A DNA stretch of 64,000 nt from JAIPEI01 sp964443135 (GCA_964443135.1 CAYUBQ010000002.1:75008-139007), one strand, 5' to 3'; shown: positions 52,654-61,430, numbered from the stretch's first letter. The notes: a model not told the origin generated them from the sequence alone. Translations and numbers: made by a program.

Positions 52654-53013
52654 CTACCACAGGCAGATCACCTTGACGCCGTCGCGCATCTCCGCACGCA
52701 GCTTTTCCATGTGTCTCAACGCGGCGATCTCGCGTTCGAAATCGCCCGGCGGCAGACCGATCCGCTCCCTCAGCTCCCCCGGTTCGATGCCCCCGGTCTC
52801 CTCGAGTATCCGCAGGATCCCCTCCTGCGTCGCCGTCAACGCCGCGCCGGTCCCGCCGCTCCCCAACGTGGACTTGGCGGTGTAGACCGCCCAGGGGTCA
52901 CAGGTCCGGGTCGGCGACAGTACGTCCATGTAGCAGTCCTCGCACAGGGTCCGTCCGTTGTGCTCCCGGGCTTCCTCCGAATCGATGGGTTTGCTGCACT
53001 TGTCACACTTCAA
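52654..53013 (-). CDS. Small zinc-finger/winged-helix protein
   Basis: A 119-residue protein. The N-terminal LIM-like zinc knuckle is MKCDKCSKPIDS plus TLCEDCYMDVLSPTRTCDPW, with a CDPWAVYTAKS motif I recall from small conserved proteins of sulfate-reducing bacteria. The C-terminal ~60 residues form a winged helix (TATQEGILRILEETGGIEPG, ELRERIGLPPGDFEREIAAL). The start is TTG at 53013 with GGAGG 6 bases upstream. It probably binds DNA or RNA or a partner enzyme; the role is unknown. It is not in an operon with the MFS gene upstream. Confidence 0.75.
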   Translation of the reverse strand: MKCDKCSKPIDSEEAREHNGRTLCEDCYMDVLSPTRTCDPWAVYTAKSTLGSGGTGAALTATQEGILRILEETGGIEPGELRERIGLPPGDFEREIAALRHMEKLRAEMRDGVKVICLW

Positions 53014-53023
53014 TGGTTCCCTC

Positions 53024-53130
53024 CAAAGGCCAAGGTGATCGCCTTCGCCCCGGGCGCCATGGCTATGGGCCTGGACGAGCGCTCTACGCCCTGTTCATCG
53101 ACTCGAACAACTTCGGCTTCCACCGGTCCC
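53024..53130 (+). pseudogene. Short frameshifted remnant, parent unknown
   Basis: The plus strand reads KAKVIAFAPGAMAMGLDER, then in another frame ALYALFIDSNNFGFHRSLEM and VCVQR. Both halves look protein-like and are separated by one frame change. It overlaps the 3' end of the MFS gene on the other strand, whose last ~17 codons are antisense to it. I cannot identify the family. Confidence 0.4.
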
Positions 53131-54348
53131 TCGAGATGGTGTGCGTGCAGAGGCGGACATCTTCAGGCGAGTGGCAAGCATCATACCGCCCAGGGTCAAC
53201 GTGCCGAAAAAGCCGATCCCGATGGAAAAAGACCATGCGTCCCCCATCGCCCCGATGGTGATCGGGACCACCCCACCGCCCAGCAGAAACGCCACCGGCA
53301 CGGCAAAGGAGACTGAAACGTTCCGGGTGTCAGCCGGGCCCACGCGGGCGAGTGCCGCAAAGGCCGGAGGGAAAAAGCATACGGCTACCATAGGTTGCAA
53401 GAACAGCGGGGCCAACAGCAGCCTGTCCGGGACGAGAGCCAGGCAGATGGTGAAAAGCCCGGTCAATCCCATGACCCCGACGAGGGTGGATCTGGGCCCC
53501 AGTCTATCGTTCATCCAGCCGGCTACGAAAACCATGAAGAGCCCGGAAACTCTGGAAAGCGAGACCAGAGTGTTCGCCCAGTTGCGCGCTATACCGCGTT
53601 CGGCCACCAAGTACAAAGGAAGCATGTTGAAGATACCCAGACTTCCGGTAATTCCGAGGCTGAAAAGCGCCACCATGATCCAGAAGGAAGGTACCGAAAA
53701 AAGTCTGCGGGATACGCCGATGCTCGGCGCCTGACCGGGAAAGCTTCCGCCTTTACCCATGAGTGCGAAGGCGATACCCGCACATATGGACACAAGGCCG
53801 ATCAATCCCATGATTCCCCGCCATGGCAGTTGCACCAGGAGCATCTCACAGAGAACCGGTGTGGTCACGAAACCCAGGTTCGGAGCCAGTTCATGAACTG
53901 CGATGCTCTTCCCCCAGTCCCCTGAGTTTATCAGGGAAGTGAGGGTCGCGATTCCCGACGGAAGGTAGAAGCCCGCGGCGCCACCCATCAACAACACGCC
54001 CACGCGGAGGGCCACAAGGGAATGGGACAGAGCAATCCAGATCAGGCTCAACCCCAGGAGCACAGCGGAAAAAATGATGGCCCCCCTGTGGTTGATGCGG
54101 GAAGAGATGCAACCGGAGAAGATGATGGCCAGACAGTAGCCTCCGGAAACAAGTAGAAACAACGCCCCTGATTCGGCGTGGGTGAAACCCAGATCCTGTT
54201 CAATGGAAGGCAGCAGAGGTGCCAGGCTGATCCTCGCCATGAAATTGATGTAGAACAGCCCCGTCATCAATAGCAGCGCAGGAAGTGCCTCAGCGAAGGA
54301 GAAAGGGCCGTTTAGAGCGGACCGTTGCGGGTTTTCTTGGTTTTGCAC
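53095..54348 (-). CDS. MFS transporter, C-terminus altered
   Basis: A 417-residue major-facilitator permease with about twelve membrane helices. Helix 1 begins ALPALLLMTGLFYINFMARI, the 2-3 loop region is SGCISSRINHRGAIIFSAVL, and the second half has GWMNDRLGPRSTLVGVMG. The last ~17 residues (ARTPSRGTGGSRSCSSR) are not membrane-protein-like and are read antisense to a gene remnant, so the natural end was probably lost at about 53145. The start is unsure: GTG at 54348 has no ribosome site. Substrate unknown; the type resembles nitrate/cyanate-like or monocarboxylate MFS members. Confidence 0.8.
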   Translation of the reverse strand: MQNQENPQRSALNGPFSFAEALPALLLMTGLFYINFMARISLAPLLPSIEQDLGFTHAESGALFLLVSGGYCLAIIFSGCISSRINHRGAIIFSAVLLGLSLIWIALSHSLVALRVGVLLMGGAAGFYLPSGIATLTSLINSGDWGKSIAVHELAPNLGFVTTPVLCEMLLVQLPWRGIMGLIGLVSICAGIAFALMGKGGSFPGQAPSIGVSRRLFSVPSFWIMVALFSLGITGSLGIFNMLPLYLVAERGIARNWANTLVSLSRVSGLFMVFVAGWMNDRLGPRSTLVGVMGLTGLFTICLALVPDRLLLAPLFLQPMVAVCFFPPAFAALARVGPADTRNVSVSFAVPVAFLLGGGVVPITIGAMGDAWSFSIGIGFFGTLTLGGMMLATRLKMSASARTPSRGTGGSRSCSSR

Positions 54349-54460
54349 GTTACAACTTTTTTGGGTTTAGATTGTTCATGTCGATTGCGCCGTGGATGCG
54401 CACGGACCGCTTGCGCAACCAGCCTTCGCGCCTGCGTCGCCTATGTGTATCATGTATGAT

Positions 54461-54563
54461 TGACGCATTCGCAAAAACCCGCTCACGCGCCGCTGGGCAT
54501 GATATAACCTGTTGAAATCCCAAGGGCAGATCTCGAGGTGTCGGGCTTTTTGCGACTCCCTCA
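54461..54563 (+). mobile_element. MITE-like ~103-bp repeat, copy 5
   Basis: Begins TGACGCATTCGCAAAAACCC and ends TTTTTGCGACTCCCTCA, with the core GCTCACGCGCCGCTGG, ATAACCTGTTGAAAT and GGGCAGATCTCGAGG. This is one of the copies closest to the group consensus. Confidence 0.92.
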
Positions 54564-54721
54564 TGATTGACAATCTCAGCGCCGAAGCGGCCGGCGCCCT
54601 CCCCGGGGTCCCCGAAAGCTCGACCAACCGGGACCGGGCCTCGTCCTCCTCGCCCGCGACCCGGTCATCCGCCCCGTCAAGAAAGGACCCCTTCGTGACG
54701 CCCTGTCCTCGACCTCAAGGT
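54564..54721. other. Spacer between two directly repeated MITE-like copies
   Basis: About 158 high-GC bases between two copies in the same orientation. A minus-strand frame reads GEEDEARSRLVELSGTPGRA, which looks like part of a protein, but nothing is recognisable. Confidence 0.35.
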
Positions 54722-54824
54722 TGACCCATTCGCAAAAACCCGCTCACGCGCCGCTGGCAGCGTTATAACCTGTTGAAATGTCACGGGCAGATCTCGAGGC
54801 GTGGGGCTTCTTACGACGCCATCA
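54722..54824 (+). mobile_element. MITE-like ~103-bp repeat, copy 6
   Basis: Begins TGACCCATTCGCAAAAACCC and ends TTCTTACGACGCCATCA. Same orientation as copy 5; recombination between the two would delete about 260 bases. Confidence 0.92.
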
Positions 54825-55199
54825 AGTTTACCAAACTTATCATTTTTCACGCCAATCGCCAAGGCACGCTTCATCCCGACCATGACCACCAGCTTTCGCC
54901 CACGAGCGGGGTTCCTCATCGATTGGCCGGCATAGCCTGGGGCTTTCTCCTAACCACTACATGTTGTTATACTTTTCTTGTTGACACTCAAGACTGATTT
55001 CGGCTACCATGACGTTCAAAAGAAACTTCCTATCCTGTCTTCTAACCAAGAAAGCCCTGATCATGCAATGCCTCATTGAGACCGACATGCCCCACCCGAC
55101 GATCTGATTGTCATGAGGAAAGCAGCTGGAAGAGGAAGGAACGCGAAAAGGGCTGTAGCAAGGCTTGATTTCTTACGATAACCTTAGAGGGAGGGAGCC
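54825..55199. other. Intergenic region upstream of the low-GC ABC importer
   Basis: No supported gene. A minus-strand frame at 54825-54919 reads GRKLVVMVGMKRALAIGVKN, probably the end of a lost gene. From about 54940 the base content becomes AT-rich; the promoter for the importer should lie in 54950-55190 and GGGAGGGAG at 55189-55197 is its ribosome site. Confidence 0.45.
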
Positions 55200-56192
55200 A
55201 TGAAAGCTAAGACTTTAGTGCTTGTGGTGATGGGAATCTTTGTTCTTGCTACGTTTTTTGGCGTAGCTTGGGCCGACAAGGTGTATCACATCGGCGAAAT
55301 TGTAATCATTGAACATCCGGATTTGCAGTCTGACTCTGATGGGTTTAAGAAAGCCATGGAGGAGGAAGGCCTGATCGAGGGCAAAAACGTGAAGTATCTT
55401 CGGTTAAACGCTGAAGGTGATATGTCTGTAGCTTCAACCATCGCTAAGCGCTTCGTAAGTGAAAAGGTAGATTTAATGCACCCAATTTCTACCCCGGTCT
55501 CCCAGGCTTGCGTGGCTGCTGCCAGGGAAACGCAGATACCAATCGTATTTAGCACCTGTACGGCGCCGGCCAAGGCAGAGATTGTATCTACTTGGGAGGC
55601 ACCTCGCCCTGACAATGTAACAGGGGTGAGCGATATGGCGGACATAAAGGTCCAGATGCTTGCAATTAGAGAAATATTTCCCGATCTCAAGAGGCTCGGA
55701 GTCATATATAATGCCGGCGAAGTCAATTCTGTTCAGCAGATAGATGAACTGAAAGCTGTACTCTCAGAGGTTGGAATAGAAAAGCTTGTGGAGGCTACCT
55801 GTTCAACAACGGCTGAGGTAATAACTGCGACTCGCTCACTTATTGGGAGGGTCGATGCTATCTGGAATCCGACCGATAATACCACCACCTCTGGGCTGGA
55901 GGCTGTAATTCGTGTCTGTGAGGAAAACAAGATACCCCTTTTCGGGTCTACGGGTGCAATGGTTGAACGTGGATGCATTGCCGCTCGCGGTGCCAATTAC
56001 AGCTGGATAGGCTGGAAGGCGGGGAAATACGCTGCCATGATCCTCAAAGGAGAAAAAAAGGCATCGGAAATTCCCGTGGTAAAATGCTCGGGTGACGCCC
56101 AGGTGCTGGTGGTTAACCCGGCGGCTGCGGAGAGAATGGGAATAACAATTCCTCAATCGGTCATCACAAAAGCGGCTCGTGTAATAGAATGA
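55200..56192 (+). CDS. ABC transporter substrate-binding protein (TrpX/YtgA-type, PF04392-like)
   Basis: A 330-residue exported binding protein of the ABC_sub_bind family. It has a signal peptide (LVLVVMGIFVLATFFGVAWA), then YHIGEIVIIEHPDLQSDSDG, PISTPVSQACVAAARETQIP, IVFSTCTAPAKAEIV, DLKRLGVIYNAGEVNSVQQI and AIWNPTDNTTTSGLEAVIRV. Streptococcal members (TrpX) bind tryptophan; most members have no known ligand. A hairpin follows and the permease and ATPase genes come next on the same strand. The three genes share lower GC than the surroundings and probably arrived together. Confidence 0.92.
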   Translation: MKAKTLVLVVMGIFVLATFFGVAWADKVYHIGEIVIIEHPDLQSDSDGFKKAMEEEGLIEGKNVKYLRLNAEGDMSVASTIAKRFVSEKVDLMHPISTPVSQACVAAARETQIPIVFSTCTAPAKAEIVSTWEAPRPDNVTGVSDMADIKVQMLAIREIFPDLKRLGVIYNAGEVNSVQQIDELKAVLSEVGIEKLVEATCSTTAEVITATRSLIGRVDAIWNPTDNTTTSGLEAVIRVCEENKIPLFGSTGAMVERGCIAARGANYSWIGWKAGKYAAMILKGEKKASEIPVVKCSGDAQVLVVNPAAAERMGITIPQSVITKAARVIE

Positions 56193-56199
56193 ATCGATG

Positions 56200-56228
56200 A
56201 TGGAGGTCAAGGAATCCTTGACCTCCAT
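56200..56228 (+). terminator. Hairpin after the binding-protein gene
   Basis: ATGGAGGTCAAGGA (56200-56213) and TCCTTGACCTCCAT (56215-56228) are exact arms around one base, followed by TTT. It is a partial terminator that would give more binding protein than permease, as is usual in ABC operons. Confidence 0.8.
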
Positions 56229-56392
56229 TTAATCCAATCAATTCAGTCAATCCTGCCGGCCCCAATACGCACCTTGCTCCTCTTGATACCAACCTATTGA
56301 TTGAATCAGGTTAGGGTATATCCGGTGCAGCATTTTCATTCCCGGAGCGAGGCTTGTTCTCTTTTAGCTAACTACTGAATAGGTTATCAGAA

Positions 56393-57295
56393 ATGATTCA
56401 ATCCATACTGCTGTCTTCTGTCTCTGAAGGGTTGTTGTACGGCTTTGTCGCTATTGGTGTATTTTTCACCTTTCGTGTCTTAGCCTTTCCCGATCTCACC
56501 GTTGACGGCAGCTTTGTTACTGGCGGCTCGGTTGCGGCTGTTATGATTGCTTCAGGTATTAACCCCTTCCTGGCTACCTTGCTTGCGCTAATAGCAGGAT
56601 TAATCGCCGGTACCATAACTGCCACACTAAATACCGTATTCAGAATAAACGCGCTCCTGTCCGGTATTCTCATGATGGTTGCTTTATACTCGGTGAACCT
56701 GAGGATCATGCATGGAGCAAATATCCCGCTGATCCGGAGCATTACTATATTTGACAGTGTGGCGCTTTTCTTTTCTGTAAGAAGAAGCAGCACACTCATC
56801 ATTTATACCCTGGTGATTTTGGCGTTAATCTTTTTTCTGGTCCTCAACTGGTTTTTGCGCACCGAGATAGGTTTGGGTTTGAGGGCGTCCGGTGATAATG
56901 AGCAGATGGTACGTGGGTTAGGCTCAGACACGAACAAGAATGTGATGGTGGGCTGTGCCATTTCTAATGGTCTTGTTGCACTGGCTGGTTCTTTGGTTGC
57001 CCAGAGTCAGGGGTTCTGCGATGTAAACATGGGCATAGGTATGATTGTCATGGGTCTAGCAGCGGTCATTATCGGTGAAGGTGTCTTGCATCCTAGGGGT
57101 ATTGCTAACGTTTTGTTCGCATGTTTTGTCGGTACTTTCTTATATCGTCTCTTTATCACAATCGCTCTCAGGCTGGGTCTGGCCCCTGGAGACCTGAAAT
57201 TGATCACCGCGACATTAGTTGTGCTTGTGCTCGGTGTTCCCTATATACGAAAGAGGTTGCGAGGCGAATGGGTGCCGCCGGCTGCAAGAATGTAG
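56393..57295 (+). CDS. ABC transporter permease (BPD_transp_2 type)
   Basis: A 300-residue permease with about eight membrane helices, of the branched-chain/ribose-type permease family that pairs with PF04392 binding proteins. Marks are FRVLAFPDLTVDGSFVTGGS near the start, TEIGLGLRASGDNEQMVRGL in the cytoplasmic coupling loop, and VMGLAAVIIGEGVLHPRGIA. A 200-base gap with a hairpin separates it from the binding-protein gene. A MITE-like repeat begins right at its stop codon and separates it from the ATPase gene. Confidence 0.92.
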   Translation: MIQSILLSSVSEGLLYGFVAIGVFFTFRVLAFPDLTVDGSFVTGGSVAAVMIASGINPFLATLLALIAGLIAGTITATLNTVFRINALLSGILMMVALYSVNLRIMHGANIPLIRSITIFDSVALFFSVRRSSTLIIYTLVILALIFFLVLNWFLRTEIGLGLRASGDNEQMVRGLGSDTNKNVMVGCAISNGLVALAGSLVAQSQGFCDVNMGIGMIVMGLAAVIIGEGVLHPRGIANVLFACFVGTFLYRLFITIALRLGLAPGDLKLITATLVVLVLGVPYIRKRLRGEWVPPAARM

Positions 57296-57398
57296 AAGGA
57301 GTCGCAAATAGCCCTAGGCTTTGAGGTCTGTTCTCAGAATATCAATAGATTGTGGCGGTTCCAGCGGCGGGTGAGCGGGTGTTTTCGCGAATACGTCA
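57294..57398 (-). mobile_element. MITE-like ~103-bp repeat, copy 7 (within the ABC operon)
   Basis: The left end GAAGGAGTCGCAAATAGCCC and the right end TTTTCGCGAATACGTCA match the repeat with more changes than other copies. It overlaps the permease stop and ends 19 bases before the ATPase start, so any message for the ATPase must read through it. Confidence 0.82.
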
Positions 57399-57417
57399 AT
57401 GTAGAGAGGGGTCAGTA

Positions 57418-58245
57418 ATGAGTCGAGGCGACGATCAGGCTTTACTTAGGCTTACTGATATAAGAAAAGTCTTTTCGCGAGGCACGGTTGATGAAATCAC
57501 CGCTTTGAACGGCATCAATCTTGACGTCTATGAACAGGACTTTGTTACGATCATCGGCAGCAATGGTGCGGGTAAAAGTACTCTACTCAACATTATTGCC
57601 GGTGTCTATCCACCGGAACGTGGAGGCGAGGTTCGTGTTCTGGGCAGGGATATCACCAACATCCCGGAGTACAAGCATGCTGAATATGTGGGCCGGGTCT
57701 ATCAGAATCCCAGTGAGGGCACCGCCGCTAAACTGACAATCGAAGAGAATATGGCCATGGCGCTGTTGCGGGGGAAATCCAGAGGATTGAGGCTCGCGAC
57801 AAATAAGCGGCGGAGGGAACAGTTTTGCTCTGCGCTGACCCTGCTGGGTTTAGGTCTGGAAGACAGATTAAATACCTATGTGTCTACGCTCTCCGGTGGT
57901 CAAAGACAGTCTTTGGCTCTGGTAATGGCAACGATAAGTAAACCGGCAATACTGCTGCTCGACGAGCATATAGCTACCCTCGATCCCAAAACAGCCGAAA
58001 TAGTACTCGAGTTAACGGACATGATTGTGAAAAGAGAAAAGATGACGACCATAATGGTAACTCACAATATGGATATTGCGTTACGGTACGGCAACAGGCT
58101 GATTGTGATGCATAAGGGGAAGATATTGGTAAATATGGGGGAGGAAGAGAAAAAGAAGCTCACCATCGCTGACTTAGTAGCGTCATTTGAGCGGGCTGCC
58201 GGTGAAGAGTTTAAGGATGACTCTATCATGCTTAGCCACCGGTAA
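57418..58245 (+). CDS. ABC transporter ATPase
   Basis: A 275-residue ATPase. Walker A is IIGSNGAGKSTLLNIIAG, Q-loop YQNPSEG, signature STLSGGQRQSLALVMA, Walker B AILLLDEHIATLDPKTAE and switch His in MVTHNMDIAL. The Walker B-following residue is His (DEHIATLDP) where most have Pro or Thr, as seen in ATPases that partner with PF04392 systems. The ATG at 57418 has GAGGGG upstream; an earlier in-frame start lies inside the repeat. It powers the importer formed with the two upstream genes. Confidence 0.93.
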   Translation: MSRGDDQALLRLTDIRKVFSRGTVDEITALNGINLDVYEQDFVTIIGSNGAGKSTLLNIIAGVYPPERGGEVRVLGRDITNIPEYKHAEYVGRVYQNPSEGTAAKLTIEENMAMALLRGKSRGLRLATNKRRREQFCSALTLLGLGLEDRLNTYVSTLSGGQRQSLALVMATISKPAILLLDEHIATLDPKTAEIVLELTDMIVKREKMTTIMVTHNMDIALRYGNRLIVMHKGKILVNMGEEEKKKLTIADLVASFERAAGEEFKDDSIMLSHR

Positions 58246-58276
58246 GAGCAAGAATCATGTTCTATCCCGACCGCAG

Positions 58277-58981
58277 CTACCGCAGTCCGGGCAGGAGCGG
58301 GGCTGTCTGAGGGAACAGAATGAGGATCACCACGCAGGCCACCATGGCCAGGAAAAAGGGCAGGGCAGCGTCCAGGTCCTCCCCCGCCTGGACGAGTTGG
58401 ATGTTCGCCCTGTTCTCGACCGGTGCGATCTCGGTCTCCAGGATGGTCTGCGCGGGCTGAGCAGGCCCGTTCGCCGTCTGTTCGAATCGGTGCCTCGCAC
58501 CCAGCGAGGCATAGAGGCCGCGAATCACCTTCTCGTGCCGGGCCGGCGCATAGATCGTCCGAGGCTCAGGGATGCGGAGGTATCGAAACGCCAGGACCAC
58601 GCTCACCCGGTGCTTCAAGTTTGCCTCAATGCCCTTGAAGTCCCATGTCATGGGGGACGTGGCCAGCAGCACGGCCACGGTTGAAGCTTCTGCGAGATGG
58701 TGTGGACCGTCACGTTGTAGCAGTAGACGCCGGTCAGATCCTTCTCCTCGGCCGTCCTGAGGAGGAAATCCGCGAGCCGGAGGCCGCAACTCCCGCCTTT
58801 CCCACGGAACTTCGGATCGACGAACAGGAAATCGAGATCCCCGATCCGAGCGCCGGGCTCCGGCAGGATGAGGGCCGCGTGGCCCATCATTTCTCCCTCC
58901 GGCCTTTCCAGGGAGGTTTCATCATGAACGTATCCCCGGCCGTAGAACGCTTCTTCGAGTACCACAAAGCCAACTGCAAAA
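58277..58981 (-). pseudogene. Frameshifted GNAT acetyltransferase-like gene
   Basis: Frame 1 reads GYVHDETSLERPEGEMMGHA, LILPEPGARIGDLDFLFVDP then KFRGKGGSCGLRLADFLLRT and VYCYNVTVHTISQK. These are strands and the acetyl-CoA loop of a GNAT, though the loop (RGKGGSCG) is altered from the expected RGxGxG. Near 58680 the frame changes to VAVLLATSPMTWDFKGIEAN, VSVVLAFRYLRIPEPRTIYA and HEKVIRGLYASLGARHRFEQ. The order matches a larger GNAT family often fused to or beside serine-kinase-type regulators. Both the frame change and the odd N-terminus suggest a dead gene. Confidence 0.7.
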
Positions 58982-59008
58982 AAAAATGAGTCCACAAGGA
59001 GCAAAGAC

Positions 59009-59848
59009 ATGGATTCCAACATGCTCAAATCACTTCAGTCCCTGCTGGATCGTCTCGGGCTCGATGAGATCCCCATGGGTGTTTTCTATACGGACACAAA
59101 ACCTGCCGAGGCCCTCACTCCCAAGCCCGGCGATCTCCCCACCCGTGGCAAGGAGATTGAGAACGCCGTCGACTGGGGGGAGGTGTTCGGCAACTTCTCC
59201 TGCGTCATCGGACATATCTGGAGGGCCCGGAAGAAAAAGGTCCCTGCCGTTTTTGATGCAGAACACTTCGGATGCCCGGGAGGGGCGTTCTGGCTGGGTT
59301 TCATGAAACCCCAGACGGAAACCATCATCCATTACGTTTCATCCGGCGTTCCCGGCCGGATGGAGGGGGAACGCTACTGCGAGTCCCCCGATGAAATGCG
59401 CCGGATCTTTCAGGAGATCGATCCGCCCGAGGCCCGGGGGACCTACTGTGTGGTGAAGTCTCTGGATCTGTTCACGGAGGACGAAACCCCGGACGTGGTG
59501 GCGTTCTTTGCGCGGCCCGAGTCCCTGAGCGGTCTCCATCAGCTGGCGGCTTTTGTGACCAACGACGTCCAGGTGGTGACCTCACCTTGGGGGGCGGCCT
59601 GCACGGGTCTTGTCACCTGGCCCTACAAGTACCTGCGCGAGGGCCGGAACAACGCGGTGGTGGGGGGCTGGGATCCGTCGGCGCGGAAGTTCTTCAAGAC
59701 CGATGAGCTATCCTTTACCGTCCCCTTCGGGATGTTTCAGAAGATGCTCGACTGCGCGGGTGCCTCTTTCCTCACCACCCCTACCTGGGGGCTCGTGAAA
59801 AAGAAGATCGACCGGAGCAGGAAGGCGTGGGGGGAAGCGGAGCAGTGA
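59009..59848 (+). CDS. DUF169-family protein
   Basis: A 279-residue DUF169 protein, a family common in anaerobes and methanogens with no firm function. Marks are LGLDEIPMGVFYTDTKPAEA, the Cys in FSCVIGHIWRARKKKVPAVF, FGCPGGAFWLGFMKP and VVTSPWGAACTGLVTWPYKY. The conserved Cys and Gly suggest a metal or Fe-S site. AAGGAG lies upstream of the ATG. It stands alone between a broken GNAT gene and the copied 514-bp segment, with high-GC codon use like the main chromosome. Confidence 0.88.
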   Translation: MDSNMLKSLQSLLDRLGLDEIPMGVFYTDTKPAEALTPKPGDLPTRGKEIENAVDWGEVFGNFSCVIGHIWRARKKKVPAVFDAEHFGCPGGAFWLGFMKPQTETIIHYVSSGVPGRMEGERYCESPDEMRRIFQEIDPPEARGTYCVVKSLDLFTEDETPDVVAFFARPESLSGLHQLAAFVTNDVQVVTSPWGAACTGLVTWPYKYLREGRNNAVVGGWDPSARKFFKTDELSFTVPFGMFQKMLDCAGASFLTTPTWGLVKKKIDRSRKAWGEAEQ

Positions 59849-59871
59849 AATTTTAGTACGTATCTCTTATA

Positions 59872-60385
59872 AAGGTTGGTCAGCTCCAGCCATTGGTATC
59901 CTTCACGGAAGGCATTGTCTCGAAGGCTCATGATTTTCTTCTCATCCATCAGGACCTCCACCTGTCCATTGCTCGCCTGCCGCCAAACCAGGTCGTGGAC
60001 GCTTCCGTCCCCAACGTTGTTTTCCAGCTTCGAGCCGTTCACCAGCTCACTTTGTCCTCTCCTCAACCGGTAGAGATCCATCAGACCGGCCTCATCCACG
60101 GCCAGGGTATAGCCGAAATCGCCGCGCTCGTCTTGAAACAAGGCGATCTCAAAGGCTCCTTCCACGCCGGGTTCATTGTGCATGCTGAAAGACATCTTCA
60201 GCAAAAAAGCGTTGGTGATCTCCGTGGCCACCCGAATGCTCGCCGGCCCCTTTTCTCGGGCTTCTTTTCGGGTCGACGTCGTTTCTCGGCTCGAGCCTTT
60301 TCCCTTGAAGACCTCCTTTGCGATCGTGCCCAGAATCTGCCGGCCCACATCTTCCTGCGAACCTGACTCCTGCGTTGATTCTTCC
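59872..60385. repeat. 514-bp exact repeat, copy B (orphan gene fragment)
   Basis: This is identical by reading to 47351-47864, the middle of the periplasmic-protein gene, in the same orientation. Here it has no start, signal peptide or end and so encodes nothing useful. The borders show no terminal repeat or transposase. The lack of differences means a recent copy, ongoing gene conversion, or an assembly error. Confidence 0.9.
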
Positions 60386-60458
60386 AGCACGCCACGGCCG
60401 GCTGGATGCTTGCTCGAGGGAGGCCTCTGAGGTTACTACCCAGGCAGAGAACCAGCGT

Positions 60459-60813
60459 TCAACCATTCTCCTCGAGTTCTGTTTGTAGTCTCTCCAGTCG
60501 AGACTGCAGCTCGGGGAGGTTTCCCTTGACCGTCTCCCATACGATGCGGATGTTCACACCGAAGTACTCGTGAACGATCACATTCCGCATGCCCCGGATT
60601 TCAGCCCAGGGAATGTCGGGGTACCTGGAGAGGATGTCCTCCGGTATATGAGATGCGGCTTCGCCAACAATGATTAAACTGCCGGATTACCGCATCAATC
60701 GTCTTTTCGTCCTGAACGAAATCCTCAAAGGCCAACCCCTCCGTGTACCGTTCGATCTTCCGAGCAGCGGCCAGCATGTCCTGGATGCGAAATGTCCAGC
60801 GCCTATGCGACAT
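60459..60813 (-). pseudogene. hepT: HepT-like (DUF86) toxin, frameshifted
   Basis: It starts MSHRRWTFRIQDMLAAARKI then AFEDFVQDEKTIDAVIRQF. One extra A near 60672 shifts the frame, after which the correct reading is IIVGEAASHIPEDILSRYPD, IPWAEIRGMRNVIVHEYFGV and NIRIVWETVKGNLPELQSRL. The toxin motif RGMRNVIVHEYFG (Rx4-6H) is kept but only in the shifted frame. The start overlaps the mntA stop by 11 bases, the usual coupling of this pair. As read, the toxin cannot be made whole. Confidence 0.85.
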
Positions 60814-61099
60814 GTTGCGCCTCCCGCAATATGTCTTCCCTCAGTGCCGGATGGAGGGCGTCCGGGGTAACCAGATCCACCGGAACCCCGAGCAGTTCGG
60901 TCAGGGCATTCTTGAGCCGGACGAACTCGAACAAGCCGATCCGTGCGTCCGGCTCAAATTCAACCAATAGATCCACGTCGCTTTCCGATTGGGCCTCATC
61001 CCGCACCGTGGAGCCGAAGACCGAAAGGGATTTGACGGAGAACTCCTCCAACACATCGCGATTGGCCTGTATGGCGCCGATGATCTCCTGCTTGCCCAT
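60803..61099 (-). CDS. mntA: MntA-like nucleotidyltransferase antitoxin
   Basis: A 98-residue minimal nucleotidyltransferase. The motif is SVFGSTVRDEAQSESDVDLL followed by VEF, that is GSx-R-x-SD-x-D, with the third acidic residue in PVDLVTPD. In studied systems MntA adds AMP to a Tyr of HepT and silences it. Here the partner downstream is frameshifted, so the antitoxin may persist without a toxin. The start at 61099 (MGKQEII) is chosen over 61120, as homology begins there. Confidence 0.9.
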   Translation of the reverse strand: MGKQEIIGAIQANRDVLEEFSVKSLSVFGSTVRDEAQSESDVDLLVEFEPDARIGLFEFVRLKNALTELLGVPVDLVTPDALHPALREDILREAQHVA

Positions 61100-61120
61100 G
61101 GGATCCCCCCTCGTCTTCAT

Positions 61121-61199
61121 TCAACGCATACCTTTTTCCTGTACCCAGCCGCTCTTTGATTCACGCCGCTGCGGCAGTTTTCGTACCCCTCTTCAGCTT
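61121..61199 (-). other. Gap downstream of the addiction-module antitoxin
   Basis: A ParE/RelE toxin would be expected here after the antitoxin gene. Only about 25 codons without clear similarity (ending QRAAGYRKKVCVE) fit, so the toxin is missing or reduced to a scrap. Confidence 0.35.
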
Positions 61200-61430
61200 T
61201 CACGAGATGTCCGCGAGAGCGCGGTCGAACGCTTCTTCCGCCGGGATGCCCTTGACCTTGCCCTCGCGGAACTCCTGGAGTCGGTGCTCAGCCTCCCCTA
61301 TCCAGAGCCGCTCCACGTCAGAATCGGATGGTTCGTCCAGACTCAGCAGGAGCGTCCCCGCAAGCGCCGCTCGTTCTTCCACACTGAGAGATCGCGCCTC
61401 CTCGATGATTTTTCCCAGTCTTTCCGACAT
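61200..61430 (-). CDS. Orphan addiction-module antitoxin (putative addiction module component family)
   Basis: A 76-residue protein of the small antitoxin family that pairs with ParE/RelE toxins. It reads MSERLGKIIEEARSLSVEER, ALAGTLLLSLDEP, then VERLWIGEAEHRLQEFREGK and KGIPAEEAFDRALADIS. LSxEERxxLAxxLLxSL is the family hallmark. The start at 61430 is by homology. No toxin follows, so it is an orphan. It is an isolated survivor in a region of broken toxin-antitoxin genes. Confidence 0.85.
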   Translation of the reverse strand: MSERLGKIIEEARSLSVEERAALAGTLLLSLDEPSDSDVERLWIGEAEHRLQEFREGKVKGIPAEEAFDRALADIS

